Positions 36,355 to 44,937 of a stretch of 64,000 nt of DNA are shown here, piece by piece. The notes beneath the pieces are model-generated. The model searched no databases. It was given only the letters and a program-made list of their open reading frames with translations, and had not been told where the DNA came from. The stretch spans positions 881,180 through 945,179 of the forward strand of contig NZ_JH719395.1 in assembly GCF_000271845.1 (NCBI RefSeq), given 5' to 3'. The position numbers and the translations under genes were made by a program. Position 1 is the stretch's first letter; each line of letters opens with the position of its first letter. Origin of the DNA: Rhizobium leguminosarum bv. trifolii WSM2297. Its GTDB lineage: Bacteria; Pseudomonadota; Alphaproteobacteria; Rhizobiales; Rhizobiaceae.

Positions 36355-36735
36355 GTAGCTGTGGTCCTCGCGAAGTGGTCGCGCTTTGTCTGGTGGATTG
36401 AACTTCGCCACTTTGTGAAGCGTTGCATCATCAACGTCAATCGACGACCGGCCTGGCGGACGCAGACAGTATGTTGCAGCGACGCTCCGAAGCGACAAAC
36501 GCTCGCGGCTAGAGCGGACCCAAATTTCCCGAGTCTATCTTCCGTAGGTAACTTCGAAGGGGAACGATGCCCTGGGCCCCGCTTCCCTGCCCGGTTCCAT
36601 GCCGAAACATCGGGCCTCGTCATCGAGAGGGTGCCTCTCATTTCCGGCGGCTACCATGCGCTGGCGGCGTGTCTACCTATTCTGGGAGTTGGCCAGGTTT
36701 TTGAGCCTAGGCCGTCGTTCACGAGAGGACATCAT
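36355..36735. other. Divergent intergenic region, no gene supported
   Basis: About 380 bases between the MscS gene and the alpha/beta hydrolase gene. It must hold both promoters. Frames open into it from both sides, but neither has a convincing start or protein-like composition. No terminator or repeat is seen. Confidence 0.4.
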
Positions 36736-37692
36736 ATGTCTGAGAACAACATCGCCCATGTTGCCCCATCGGTCGCAGCAACTCCACCTTTCGGCGTCGC
36801 CGAAACCTTCGCTTCCGCCTCCGGAGAAGCCGCGCGCGCGGCTGTCGACTTCATCGAGATCGACGAGATCCTGACGCTGAGGAGGATGATCGTCCGCGCC
36901 CCGGCGCCCAAAGGTACTGTACTTTTCCTGCATGGGTTTCCGGAAACGCTGAGCGTCTGGAAGGAGATCGCGACAAGGCTTTCTCGCGACTACGACGTCC
37001 ACGCCTTCGATTGGCCGGGTTACGGGCAGTCGTCGCGCCCGGTTTTGGAACGGTTTTCCTATGCGCCGAGGGCGTACGCGCAGGTGTTGAAGGCCTATAT
37101 CGAACGAGCAGCCATCGACCGGGAGAACCTCGTAATCTACGCGACCGATATCGCTGCCCTCCCCGTTCTGCTGCTTGCTCTCGATGAGCCGACGATCGCC
37201 AGGCAGATCATCGTCGGCGACTTCGCGCCATTCGACCGGCCGCAATATATGTGGGAGAACCTGCAGAACCTCAAAACCGAGCCGACCGCCTCGCCGACCC
37301 GCGCTTACATGAACAAGACCAGCGACGATATCCTTGCGAACGTGCACAGGCGCGGCCTCTCGCCCGCGGAGCAATTCGATCTGCCGATCGACCTTCAGCA
37401 AGACATGGCCCGTTCGTGGAGCCTCGACGGGATCACTTCGGCGGACGCCTTTGCCGATTATTACGCGAATTTCACCCGCGACCAGAACGTCCTCGAGGCC
37501 AACCTCGAGCGGTTGAAGACGCCGGTCAAGCTGGTCTGGGGCGAAAAGGATCTCTACATCAAAAAGGAAATGGGCATCGAGTTCGCCGCCAAGATCGGTG
37601 CAAAAATCGATATCCTGCCGGGTATCGGCCATTTCCCACATCTTCAGAATCCGGAACAAACAGTTGAAGATATCTACACATCCTTCAGATAA
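36736..37692 (+). CDS. Alpha/beta hydrolase with Asp nucleophile (dehalogenase/epoxide hydrolase-like)
   Basis: A 318-residue hydrolase. The oxyanion region is HGFPE (66-70), followed by DWPGYGQSSRP. The nucleophile elbow reads ATDIA, so the residue at position 138 is Asp, as in haloalkane and fluoroacetate dehalogenases and epoxide hydrolases, not the Ser of esterases. A charge-relay Asp is likely in WGEKDLY and the catalytic His is in GIGHFPHLQ. The N-terminal 35 residues are low-complexity and probably unstructured. The ribosome site is GAGAGGA. The natural substrate is unknown. A short frame overlaps its stop codon. Confidence 0.83.
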   Translation: MSENNIAHVAPSVAATPPFGVAETFASASGEAARAAVDFIEIDEILTLRRMIVRAPAPKGTVLFLHGFPETLSVWKEIATRLSRDYDVHAFDWPGYGQSSRPVLERFSYAPRAYAQVLKAYIERAAIDRENLVIYATDIAALPVLLLALDEPTIARQIIVGDFAPFDRPQYMWENLQNLKTEPTASPTRAYMNKTSDDILANVHRRGLSPAEQFDLPIDLQQDMARSWSLDGITSADAFADYYANFTRDQNVLEANLERLKTPVKLVWGEKDLYIKKEMGIEFAAKIGAKIDILPGIGHFPHLQNPEQTVEDIYTSFR

Positions 37693-37805
37693 TGTTTGAT
37701 TATCGTGGTGAAGATACAGACGACGGCCATTACATGCGCATCGACCACGGCTGTCACACGATCCCGACAAACTTCTGTCCAGCGGGACTTAAGGCTTGGC
37801 CCTAA
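37692..37805 (+). CDS. Possible 37-residue peptide coupled to the hydrolase gene
   Basis: The ATG shares one base with the hydrolase stop codon (TAATG), a common arrangement for translational coupling. The frame encodes a polar 37-residue peptide with two Cys and four His residues (DGHYMRIDHGCH ... NFCPAG), which could bind a metal, and ends two bases into the convergent gene. There is no independent ribosome site and no known homologue, so it may be chance. Confidence 0.3.
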   Translation: MFDYRGEDTDDGHYMRIDHGCHTIPTNFCPAGLKAWP

Positions 37806-38494
37806 TCGAGCAGCTTGCGTATGGCCATGATCCCTTTGGCGGCATCCGACCAGGATTGCCGCCAGATCAGCATGCCGACGCTGAGGATGGTCGCAACGAT
37901 GAATGGGATCGGCCCGAGAAACCAGAAGGCGGCTGCGAAGGTGAAGTAATAAGACCGGACACCGACGCTAAACGATCGAAGAGCAGGGTTCGAAACCAGG
38001 GTCAGCGCATTTGTCCAACTGACAATGTCCCTGTCTTCATCGCGCGACGGGCTGGCCCCAATCGCCGCCAGGCAGTAGTTGATCTGCCGGACCGCCCAGA
38101 TGAAATCGGATAGTCCCCGCAGCAGCGTGGCCATGATCAGGAGCACCTTGCACTGGAAAAACCAGGCGGGATCCTGGGCGGCAAACATCTCGATCAGACC
38201 GCCACCCGATCCATAATTCGGCTCCATGAACAGCGCGCCGCTGAGCCCGACGATGACGATCAGGTTGGCGGAACCGAAGAAGGATGCCGAATTGATCGTG
38301 TGGCCGAGGATCGCCGCGTCGCCGATGAAGTTGTTGTCTCGCGTCAGCACCTCGCGCATCCAGGCGGTGCGGATCCGCACCATGTCGACGGAAAGGCTGT
38401 CGTTCCTCCTTGGCCACCCCACGGCCATCAAAGGCTCGAGCGCCACCCAGACAAGAAGGAAGAAAACGATCGCCGCGACGTTCAGAAAATCCAT
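37802..38494 (-). CDS. DUF599-family inner-membrane protein
   Basis: A 230-residue membrane protein with four or five helices: residues 4-22 (LNVAAIVFFLLVWVALEPL), about 70-90 (SANLIVIVGLSGALFM), 110-128 (CKVLLIMATLLRGLSDFI) and the C-terminal pair (YYFTFAAAFWFLGPIPFIVATILSVGML). The pattern NDNFIGDAAILGHTINSASFFGS and RQINYCLAAIGA is characteristic of DUF599, a widespread family of unknown role. ATG 38494 has GAGGG upstream. It converges with the hydrolase gene. Confidence 0.82.
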   Translation of the reverse strand: MDFLNVAAIVFFLLVWVALEPLMAVGWPRRNDSLSVDMVRIRTAWMREVLTRDNNFIGDAAILGHTINSASFFGSANLIVIVGLSGALFMEPNYGSGGGLIEMFAAQDPAWFFQCKVLLIMATLLRGLSDFIWAVRQINYCLAAIGASPSRDEDRDIVSWTNALTLVSNPALRSFSVGVRSYYFTFAAAFWFLGPIPFIVATILSVGMLIWRQSWSDAAKGIMAIRKLLD

Positions 38495-38953
38495 AGTGCC
38501 CTCGAACTGAATCTGGATTTTCTGAAACACTACTTCGAGGAAACGACAGCTCCAAGCGTCTATCGTCGCCCGCGGGTACGGTATCCGGGCCCCTGCGTAC
38601 GATCGCCAGGGCCGATGCCTGTGCGTGACGCGTTTATGGGGCGGCCGCGGCCGCGTCCTACGCGTCACCTTGCGGGGTGCGACGAGCTCGAAAACGTCGA
38701 TGTGACGAGGGCGATACGCGCCGCGCCGCGCTTCCGTGGCAAGCTTGCTGATTATGCGGCGCAGATTGAGCCATCAAGCGTGGAGCCTTAACAAGCAGGT
38801 TGCTGGCAACGTTCTTGCAGTGGCGTCGAGTGGAAACGCGACTAAAATCGGGAGCCAATACTACTGCTTTGTCTTTGATCGAGCCTGTCGTATTCTTGCA
38901 AGTGCTGGGGATTGGCCAACCGGCAGCATTGGCGCTCAGACTGGGGGTGCGAA
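38495..38953. other. Intergenic stretch, no gene supported
   Basis: About 460 bases between two divergently oriented genes (DUF599 and PAS). Open frames run through it on the plus strand, but are continuous with antisense frames of the DUF599 gene and have no start signals. It presumably carries both promoters. Nothing else is recognised. Confidence 0.4.
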
Positions 38954-39475
38954 ATGAACCTTGTTAGCGGGGCTTTCGGAACGCCCGAATTTCTGTCCGA
39001 AGAGCCTGGCATCTTCACGTGGGATTTGGCGACGGACACGGTATATGCGGATTCGGCGCTGGCACAGCTTTTTGGGCTTGATCCGGAACAGACCATCTCG
39101 GGGCTGCCGATCATAAAATACCTCGACCGGATCCACCCGGACGACAAGCCATCCGTTGCCAAGGCGATTTCGGATTCGGTGATCACGGGAGATCCCTACC
39201 GCCATGACTATCGGGTATTTGATCGAAGCGGGCAGATGGTAGCCGTGGCTGCCTTCGGCCGCTGTTTCCGGGATGAAGCCGGCAACCCATCGCACTATGC
39301 GGGCATCGTATTTGCGACGAACGATCCCGCCCCGCAAGACGAGTTGTCTGCTCACTGCAGGGAGGCCATGAAAATTGCACAGTCATCCGGCTTGCAGGCG
39401 ACGGCCGATGCACTTGAAGCGATTCTGAAAGAGCTCGCCAAGCCGATGCCATCCGACGCTGTGCCGATTCATTGA
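38954..39475 (+). CDS. Single PAS-domain protein
   Basis: A 173-residue protein. Residues about 17-120 are a PAS_3-type fold (FTWDLATDTVYADSALAQLFGLDPE ... IHPDDKPSVAKAISDSV ... YRHDYRVFDRSGQMVAVAAFGRCFRDEAGNPSHYAGIVF). There is no kinase, GGDEF or other output domain; the remaining 50 residues are helical (MKIAQSSGLQATADALEAILKEL). It may sense a ligand and act on a partner, as do small PAS proteins near stress regulators in rhizobia (inference). ATG 38954 follows a GGGGGTG site. Confidence 0.8.
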   Translation: MNLVSGAFGTPEFLSEEPGIFTWDLATDTVYADSALAQLFGLDPEQTISGLPIIKYLDRIHPDDKPSVAKAISDSVITGDPYRHDYRVFDRSGQMVAVAAFGRCFRDEAGNPSHYAGIVFATNDPAPQDELSAHCREAMKIAQSSGLQATADALEAILKELAKPMPSDAVPIH

Positions 39476-39491
39476 TGTCGTTCCTTGGCTG

Positions 39492-39875
39492 TCAGTGCCA
39501 CCGTCTCGCCTCGGAGAGCTGACCGGCAAATCCGGTCAGCATGACTCCCAGTGCAAGGCGCCGAACCAGTCTGGTTGCGACGAAGGCCGCGCACATCGCC
39601 GCGGCAAGCTTCGCCCAGGGATAATCGCCGAGTTGAACATGGGCGTTTGCATCGACCGAAGTGGCCTTGGCTTTCAGCGCCGCTTCTGCATCCTCGCGCA
39701 GCATACCGATCCGGGCGCGCAGCAGTCTGACTTCATGCTGCAGCACGTTCAAATCATCGTCAGCCTTCTCACGCGCGTTCTCTGTGGCAGCATCGGCAAA
39801 TGGCGGTTCGCCTTCCGCGACAAGGTCATCGGGGTCGAGCGGAAGGACGCCGTCCCGGTTAATGGATGATTGCAT
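39492..39875 (-). CDS. Coiled-coil membrane-anchored stress-type protein
   Basis: A 127-residue protein. An acidic N-terminus (PLDPDDLVAEGEPPFADAATE), a coiled coil at about residues 38-70 (DDLNVLQHEVRLLRARIGMLREDAEAALKAK), and a membrane segment at about 90-118 (AAAMCAAFVATRLVRRLALGVMLTGFAG). This layout is like DUF883/DUF3618 envelope stress proteins. Excellent ribosome site (GGAGGACATATCC) before ATG 39875. It follows the stress-17M-like gene on the same strand, behind a terminator-like hairpin. Confidence 0.72.
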   Translation of the reverse strand: MQSSINRDGVLPLDPDDLVAEGEPPFADAATENAREKADDDLNVLQHEVRLLRARIGMLREDAEAALKAKATSVDANAHVQLGDYPWAKLAAAMCAAFVATRLVRRLALGVMLTGFAGQLSEARRWH

Positions 39876-39900
39876 GGATATGTCCTCCAACGAAGAGCAA

Positions 39901-39928
39901 GAGAAATAAGCCCGGCATAGGACCGGGC
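39901..39928 (-). terminator. Probable terminator between two minus-strand genes
   Basis: On the minus strand GCCCGG (39928-39923), a 7-base loop, CCGGGC (39915-39910), then TTATTTCTC. The 6-bp stem is short but GC-only. It lies 16 bases after the stop of the gene at 39944-40627. Confidence 0.6.
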
Positions 39929-39943
39929 CTCGGTGGGTGCACA

Positions 39944-40627
39944 TCAATGATCGCGCCGGAAACTCTGGCTCTGTTGCGATCCACCTTGCGACTGGCTCTG
40001 CGACTGCCGGTCGGCATCACTCGATGGCGAGCCGGTCAAAGTATAGGCCCGCACCTTGGCGCTTCCATGCGTGGTGTCGCGTGTGGCGACCGGGCGCGGG
40101 TCGTCGGGATTGGTAGGCGAATCCCGACCTTCGAAGGCCGTCTCGGAGACGGCGAGGTCTTCCGCCGCTTTGCCGCCTTCAGTCGCGCCGGCAAAACCCG
40201 TGTTTGACGCGCCTTGAAATGCGCCCTCCGATGACCAGAGGTCCGCCCGCTCATCCATGTCGATGCTGCCCTCGTCGTCCAGAATATCGTGGACTGTCTC
40301 ATAGAGCGCGTCATCGATGTCATTGACCTGGACGAGGAAGCCCCCTCGCCGCAGCCCCTCCGCGTAGACCGCCCGGTCCTCGTCCGGAAAAAAGAAGTCG
40401 GCCAACGCCTCGAAGAAGCCGCTGCGATTGTCGCTCCTCGCGCCGGCGGTCTTTGCGTCCGCCTCATACCCTGGCATCAACCTGATTCTCGCCACCGGCA
40501 CGCCCGCATCTTCCAGACGGGAGACGGCGGATTGAGCTTCCGATCGACTGTCGAAAAATGCTGTAAGGCTGCTGCCCCCTGTCGGGCCCGAGACGGCTGG
40601 ATTAGTATCGTTGTAAATGCTGCTCAC
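39944..40627 (-). CDS. General stress protein 17M-like protein
   Basis: A 227-residue protein. Residues about 15-115 match the YflT/GSP17M-like domain: SSLTAFFDSRSEAQSAVSRLEDAGVP, RIRLMPGYE, then RRGGFLVQVNDIDDALYETVHDILDDEG. The rest is low-complexity, ending in a Gln/Ser-rich tail (RQSQSQSQGGSQQSQS). The true start is a GTG at 40627: AGGAG lies 7 bases before it, whereas the upstream ATG has none. An EcfG-type promoter with one mismatch sits 66 bases upstream. The name reflects homology to a Bacillus stress protein; the function is unknown. Confidence 0.77.
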   Translation of the reverse strand: MSSIYNDTNPAVSGPTGGSSLTAFFDSRSEAQSAVSRLEDAGVPVARIRLMPGYEADAKTAGARSDNRSGFFEALADFFFPDEDRAVYAEGLRRGGFLVQVNDIDDALYETVHDILDDEGSIDMDERADLWSSEGAFQGASNTGFAGATEGGKAAEDLAVSETAFEGRDSPTNPDDPRPVATRDTTHGSAKVRAYTLTGSPSSDADRQSQSQSQGGSQQSQSFRRDH

Positions 40628-40692
40628 GGGAAATCTCCTCTCGATGCAAAGCCCCACGCCGCCGATCCGGCGGCTGGTTTCCTGATCAGAAA

Positions 40693-40717
40693 AACAGGTG
40701 GGCGAGTGGAATGTTCC
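40693..40717 (-). promoter_or_regulatory. EcfG-type general stress promoter (one mismatch)
   Basis: On the minus strand GGAAC (40717-40713), 16-base spacer, TGTT (40696-40693); the consensus is CGTT. It drives the stress-17M-like gene starting at 40627. Confidence 0.6.
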
Positions 40718-40796
40718 AAGCCAATGCGAGGGAGGCGATGGTGGCTTCAGCCGAACCGCCCGCCCCTACATTGGCGCCTCACCGTTATTAAAATGA

Positions 40797-40822
40797 GGAA
40801 CGGTTTGGCATCGAAGATCGTT
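40797..40822 (+). promoter_or_regulatory. EcfG-type general stress promoter
   Basis: GGAAC at 40797-40801, 17-base spacer, CGTT at 40819-40822: a perfect match. It points towards the TerC-type gene at 40914, about 90 bases downstream, and is divergent from the stress-17M-like promoter. Confidence 0.72.
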
Positions 40823-40913
40823 GTCCCGCGCCACCGCAATTCAAGGGGCTGTGCGGTTGACGTCAAACCGTCGAGACGCTAGCACGGCTATTGACGCACT
40901 GGGGATATTTCAT

Positions 40914-41519
40914 ATGGACATCTTTACGGCAGCCGGTCTGACGGCTTTGCTGCAGGTCATTGCTATCGACCTCGTTCTTGCCGGCGACAACGCCGTGGTT
41001 ATCGGTCTTGCCGCTGCCGGGCTCGAGGCCACACAGCGCCGCAAGGCGATCATCGTCGGCATTGCGGCCGCGACCGTCCTGCGTATTCTCTTTGCCAGTG
41101 TTGCGGTCTATCTGCTGGCGATCGTCGGTCTGCTGCTGGCCGGCGGACTTCTGCTCCTCTGGGTCTGCTGGAAGATGTGGCGCGAGCTTCGCGCCGGCCA
41201 TGGCGACAATAATGACGCAGCCGGCGGCGAAAGCGCGCCGAAAAAGACCTTCTTCCAGGCGGCAACCCAGATCGTCATCGCCGACGTCTCCATGTCGCTC
41301 GACAACGTGCTCGCCGTTGCCGGTGCCGCACGCGAACATCCGAGCGTGCTGATCATCGGTCTTGCCCTGTCGATCGCGCTGATGGGTATTGCCGCCAACC
41401 TGATCGCCCAGTTGCTGCACAACCATCGCTGGATCGCCTATGTCGGCTTGCTGATCATCCTCTATGTTTCGCTCGACATGATTTATCGCGGCGCCGTCGA
41501 GGTTATGCCCTACGTATAG
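40914..41519 (+). CDS. TerC/YjbE-family integral membrane protein (probable metal exporter)
   Basis: A 201-residue protein with seven predicted helices. The two family motifs with paired acidic residues are present: IDLVLAGDNAVVIGLAA in helix 1-2 and ADVSMSLDNVLAVAGAA after the loop, the latter repeating the SLDN pattern. TerC members with this layout (YjbE, YkoY, Alx) export manganese or load metalloenzymes. The loop (residues about 90-118) is hydrophilic and Asn/Ala-rich. ATG 40914 follows GGGGA. The upstream EcfG-type promoter suggests stress induction; a manganese riboswitch could not be seen. Confidence 0.85.
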   Translation: MDIFTAAGLTALLQVIAIDLVLAGDNAVVIGLAAAGLEATQRRKAIIVGIAAATVLRILFASVAVYLLAIVGLLLAGGLLLLWVCWKMWRELRAGHGDNNDAAGGESAPKKTFFQAATQIVIADVSMSLDNVLAVAGAAREHPSVLIIGLALSIALMGIAANLIAQLLHNHRWIAYVGLLIILYVSLDMIYRGAVEVMPYV

Positions 41520-41536
41520 TGACAGGGGATCGGGGC

Positions 41537-42361
41537 TTACGCCTCGATCCTGACCTCGGTTTCGAAGCTCATCTGGTCATAGGCCGGCACCACATGGTCC
41601 GGCGTCTCAGCCATCACCACGTCGTAATCGAGCGGCGTGTGCATATGCGTGAGGATCGCCCGCTTTGGCTTCAGCCGGCCGATCCAGTCGAGCGACTGTT
41701 CCAGGGACAGATGGCTCGGATGATAGGTATATTGCAGCGCGTCGATGATCAGCACATCGAGATTTTGAAGCTTGTCGACGGTCTGCGGCGGGAAGTCGCT
41801 GATATCGCTGCAATAAGCGACATCGCCGATACGGAAGCCGAGCGAGTGGATATCGCCATGCTGCTGGATATGCGGGTGAAACTGTATCTTGCCGCCGGGG
41901 CCGCGGATTTCGACGGGGTCGCCGATGTTTTCCATGACAACAGGCAGCACGATCGGCGGATAATTGCTGCCCGGCGGCGTTTCCAGGCAATAGCCGAAGG
42001 CTTCGCGCAGCCTGTCCATCGTATATTGGTCGGCAAAGATCGGCACTCGGCGGCGCGTATTGTGAAAATAGCCGCGTAGATCGTCGATGCCGTGAATATG
42101 ATCGGCATGCGGATGGCTGTAGAGCACGGCATCGACATGATCGGCCCCCGCCCTGATCATCTGTTCGCGAAAATCCGGTCCGGTGTCGATGACGACGGTG
42201 GTGACACCGCCATTCGGGGCAAATTGCTGCACCATGAAGGCGGCGCGTGTGCGCCGGTTCTTCGGATTGTCGGGATTGCAGGCGCCCCAGTCGCCGGTAA
42301 TGCGCGGCACGCCGGGTGACGACGAACAGCCGAGGATGGTGAAGCGCCGCCGGTAGAGCAC
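41537..42361 (-). CDS. MBL-fold metallohydrolase (PhnP-like phosphodiesterase)
   Basis: A 274-residue metallo-beta-lactamase fold enzyme. The metal motif SHPHADHIHG is complete, followed by PIFADQYTMDRL, LGFRIGDVAYCSDIS and ILTHMHTP, as in PhnP-type cyclic phosphodiesterases and tRNase Z relatives. The substrate may be a cyclic phosphate ester; this gene is found behind metG and tatD in most Rhizobiales. The start is GTG 42361, 4 bases after the tatD stop, with GAGGG inside the tatD end; no in-frame ATG fits. Confidence 0.87.
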   Translation of the reverse strand: MLYRRRFTILGCSSSPGVPRITGDWGACNPDNPKNRRTRAAFMVQQFAPNGGVTTVVIDTGPDFREQMIRAGADHVDAVLYSHPHADHIHGIDDLRGYFHNTRRRVPIFADQYTMDRLREAFGYCLETPPGSNYPPIVLPVVMENIGDPVEIRGPGGKIQFHPHIQQHGDIHSLGFRIGDVAYCSDISDFPPQTVDKLQNLDVLIIDALQYTYHPSHLSLEQSLDWIGRLKPKRAILTHMHTPLDYDVVMAETPDHVVPAYDQMSFETEVRIEA

Positions 42362-42365
42362 GCTC

Positions 42366-43148
42366 TCAGACCCTCGGCATCTTCGTAAACAGGCGCAATG
42401 CGTTCTCCGTCGTAATCCGCGCGACCTCTGCGTAGGAAAGGCCGATCGTCTCGGCGAGCACCTCGGCGGTGTTGACGACATAGGACGGTTCGTTGCGCTT
42501 GCCGCGCCAGCGCTTCGGCGCCAGATACGGCGCGTCCGTTTCCACCAGCAGCCGCTCATGCGGGACCGTCTTGGCGATCGCGCGCAGCTCTTCCGACTTC
42601 GGGAAGGTCAGAATGCCCGAAAAGGAGACATAGCCGCCGAGTTCGACGCCAGTCTTCGCGAGTTCCGGGCCTGCCGAGAAGCAGTGCAGGATGAAGGGGA
42701 AAGCCCCCTTCCCGGTTTCCTCGGTCAGGATCGCTGCCATATCCTCATCGGCACTGCGGCTGTGGATGACGAGCGGCAGCTGCGTCTCGCGCGCCGCCGC
42801 GATATGGCGGCGGAAGCCGGTCTGCTGGTCCTCGGGCTTCTGCGTATCGTAGAAATAATCGAGACCGGCCTCGCCGATCGCCACCACCTTCTCATGGGCG
42901 TTGGCAAGGCGCACCAGATCTTCCGTCTGGATATCCAGCTCTTCGTCGGCATTGTTCGGATGCGTACCGACCGAGCAGAACACCGAAGGATATTTCTCGG
43001 TGATTTCAAGCAGCCTGTCGAGCTTGCGCACCCGCGTCGAAATCGTCACCATCTGCTTGACGTCGGCCTGATGGGCGCGCGTGACGATCTCGTCGCGCTC
43101 CGCCTCGAAGTCGGCGAAATCAAGATGGCAATGCGTATCGATCAGCAC
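42366..43148 (-). CDS. TatD-family metal-dependent DNase/hydrolase
   Basis: A 260-residue TIM-barrel hydrolase. All metal ligands are visible: HCH in IDTHCHLDF at the N-terminus, Glu in IGEAGLDYFY, His in VIHSRSADED, His in LHCFSAG and Asp in VETDAPYLAPKRWRGKRNEPSYV. TatD proteins act as 3'-5' exonucleases in repair and RNA quality control. The start is GTG 43148 with GGAGG at the metG end; 4 bases separate it from the metG stop. It is the middle gene of metG-tatD-MBL. Confidence 0.9.
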   Translation of the reverse strand: MLIDTHCHLDFADFEAERDEIVTRAHQADVKQMVTISTRVRKLDRLLEITEKYPSVFCSVGTHPNNADEELDIQTEDLVRLANAHEKVVAIGEAGLDYFYDTQKPEDQQTGFRRHIAAARETQLPLVIHSRSADEDMAAILTEETGKGAFPFILHCFSAGPELAKTGVELGGYVSFSGILTFPKSEELRAIAKTVPHERLLVETDAPYLAPKRWRGKRNEPSYVVNTAEVLAETIGLSYAEVARITTENALRLFTKMPRV

Positions 43149-43152
43149 GGCC

Positions 43153-44703
43153 TCAAGCCTCCGGAGCAACGTAGCGCGGGAAGACAGGCGTCGGCGCTTC
43201 GATCGGCGTTCCGGCAACGAGACGGCCTGCCGCACCGAGGGCGGCAAAATCGCGCTTGTCGGCAGATGCTGCCACGAGGTCGAGCAGCTTGCCTGATGAT
43301 TCCGGCATGAAGGGCTGCAGCAGGATGGCGATCTGGCGCACGACTTCGGCGGTGACATAGAGCACCGTGCCCATCCGCTCCGGATCGGTCTTTTTCAGCG
43401 CCCACGGCGCCTGGCCGGCGAAATAACGGTCGGTCTCGGAAACGACCGAGATGATCGAAGCGAGCGCCCGGTGGATCTGCTGTTTGCCCATGTCCTCGCG
43501 TGTCGAGGCATGCAGCGCGTCGGCCTGCGCCAGCATCGCCTTGTCCTCGTCGCTGAGCGGCCCACATTCGGGGATCTTGCCGTCGCAGTTCTTGACGATC
43601 ATCGACAGAGAGCGGCTGGCGAGATTGCCGATGCCATTGGCAAGGTCGGAGTTGATGCGGATGCCGATTGCTTCTTCGCTGTAGCTGCCGTCCTGGCCGA
43701 AGGAGACTTCGCGCAGGAAGAAGTAGCGCACCTGGTCAAGGCCGAAATGGTTCACCAGATTGACGGGATCGACGACGTTGCCGAGCGACTTCGACATCTT
43801 CTCGCCCTTGTTGAGCAGGAAGCCATGGGCAAAGACCCGCTTCGGCAACGGCAGCTTCGCCGACATCAGGAAGGCCGGCCAGTAGACGGCGTGGAAGCGG
43901 ATGATGTCCTTGCCGATGATGTGCACATCGGCCGGCCAGTATTTCGCCCGCGGGCCGTTCCGATCCTCGATATAGCCCGTCGCCGTGAGGTAGTTGGTCA
44001 GCGCGTCGACCCAGACATACATGACGTGGGCCGGATCGTTCGGCACTTTGATGCCCCAGTCGAAGGTGGTGCGCGACACCGACAGGTCCTTGAGACCTGA
44101 CTTGACGAAGGAGATCACCTCGTTACGGCGTTCGGCCGGACCGATGAAATCCGGGTTCGCCTCGTAATGAGCAAGCAGCTTCTCCTGATACTCGGAGAGC
44201 TTGAAGAAATAGCTTGCCTCTTCCACCCACTCAACCGGCGTACCCTGCGGCCCGTAGCGCACGCCGTCGGCGCGCAGCTCCGTTTCGTTTTCCTGGTAAT
44301 AGGCCTCGTCGCGCACCGAATACCAGCCGGCATAGCTGTCCTTGTAGATGTCGCCATTCTCGGCCATCAGGTTCCAGATGTTACGCGATGTCTCGTGATG
44401 ACGCTCCTGCGTGGTGCGGATGAAGTCATCGTTGGAGGCGTTGAGCAGCTTGGCCATCGCCTGGAATTCGCCGGAGTTGCGGTCGGCAAGCGCCTGGGCG
44501 GTGATGCCCTCGCCGCGCGCCGTCTGCTGCATCTTCTGGCCGTGTTCGTCGGTGCCGGTCAGGAAGAACACGTCCTTACCGTCGAGGCGCTGGTAGCGCG
44601 CCATCGCATCGGTCGCGATCAGCTCGTAGGCATGGCCGATATGCGGCTTGCCATTGGGATAGGAGATCGCGGTGGTGATGTAGAAGGGTGTCTTGTCTGT
44701 CAT
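43153..44703 (-). CDS. metG: Methionyl-tRNA synthetase
   Basis: A 516-residue class I synthetase that charges initiator and elongator tRNA-Met. HIGH is visible as PHIGHAYE at residue about 20 and KMSKS as [11 protein letters not shown] near 300. No CxxC zinc knuckles are seen in the connective peptide, and the C-terminal tRNA-binding EMAP-like domain is missing, which fits the short alphaproteobacterial MetG type. ATG 44703 is chosen; a TTG three codons upstream is less likely. It heads the operon metG-tatD-MBL and is divergent from tauE with about 235 bases between. Confidence 0.95.
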   Translation of the reverse strand: MTDKTPFYITTAISYPNGKPHIGHAYELIATDAMARYQRLDGKDVFFLTGTDEHGQKMQQTARGEGITAQALADRNSGEFQAMAKLLNASNDDFIRTTQERHHETSRNIWNLMAENGDIYKDSYAGWYSVRDEAYYQENETELRADGVRYGPQGTPVEWVEEASYFFKLSEYQEKLLAHYEANPDFIGPAERRNEVISFVKSGLKDLSVSRTTFDWGIKVPNDPAHVMYVWVDALTNYLTATGYIEDRNGPRAKYWPADVHIIGKDIIRFHAVYWPAFLMSAKLPLPKRVFAHGFLLNKGEKMSKSLGNVVDPVNLVNHFGLDQVRYFFLREVSFGQDGSYSEEAIGIRINSDLANGIGNLASRSLSMIVKNCDGKIPECGPLSDEDKAMLAQADALHASTREDMGKQQIHRALASIISVVSETDRYFAGQAPWALKKTDPERMGTVLYVTAEVVRQIAILLQPFMPESSGKLLDLVAASADKRDFAALGAAGRLVAGTPIEAPTPVFPRYVAPEA

Positions 44704-44937
44704 GGCGGCCAATGTCCGGCTAACTCTATAAAAATGGTCAGCCGCTCTTAGCGCATGTCACCGTCAAGCGAAACATCAAGTTTTACCGCCGCCGATGATT
44801 TCCGGGAGGTAGGCGTAGTGAACTTGACTCAGCTTCTGCCGCAATCTACCCCTCAAGGAAAAGAGGGCGGAACAGAACCAAGTGCCAGTTTTCATCGATC
44901 CGGATTGTCGTGACTGTGCGCCGTCGGAGAAGCTTGT

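Noticed and set aside
40640..40913. yybP-ykoY manganese riboswitch before the TerC gene
   Set aside because: Such a switch is common before this family, but I could not find the conserved loops; a covariance search would be decisive.
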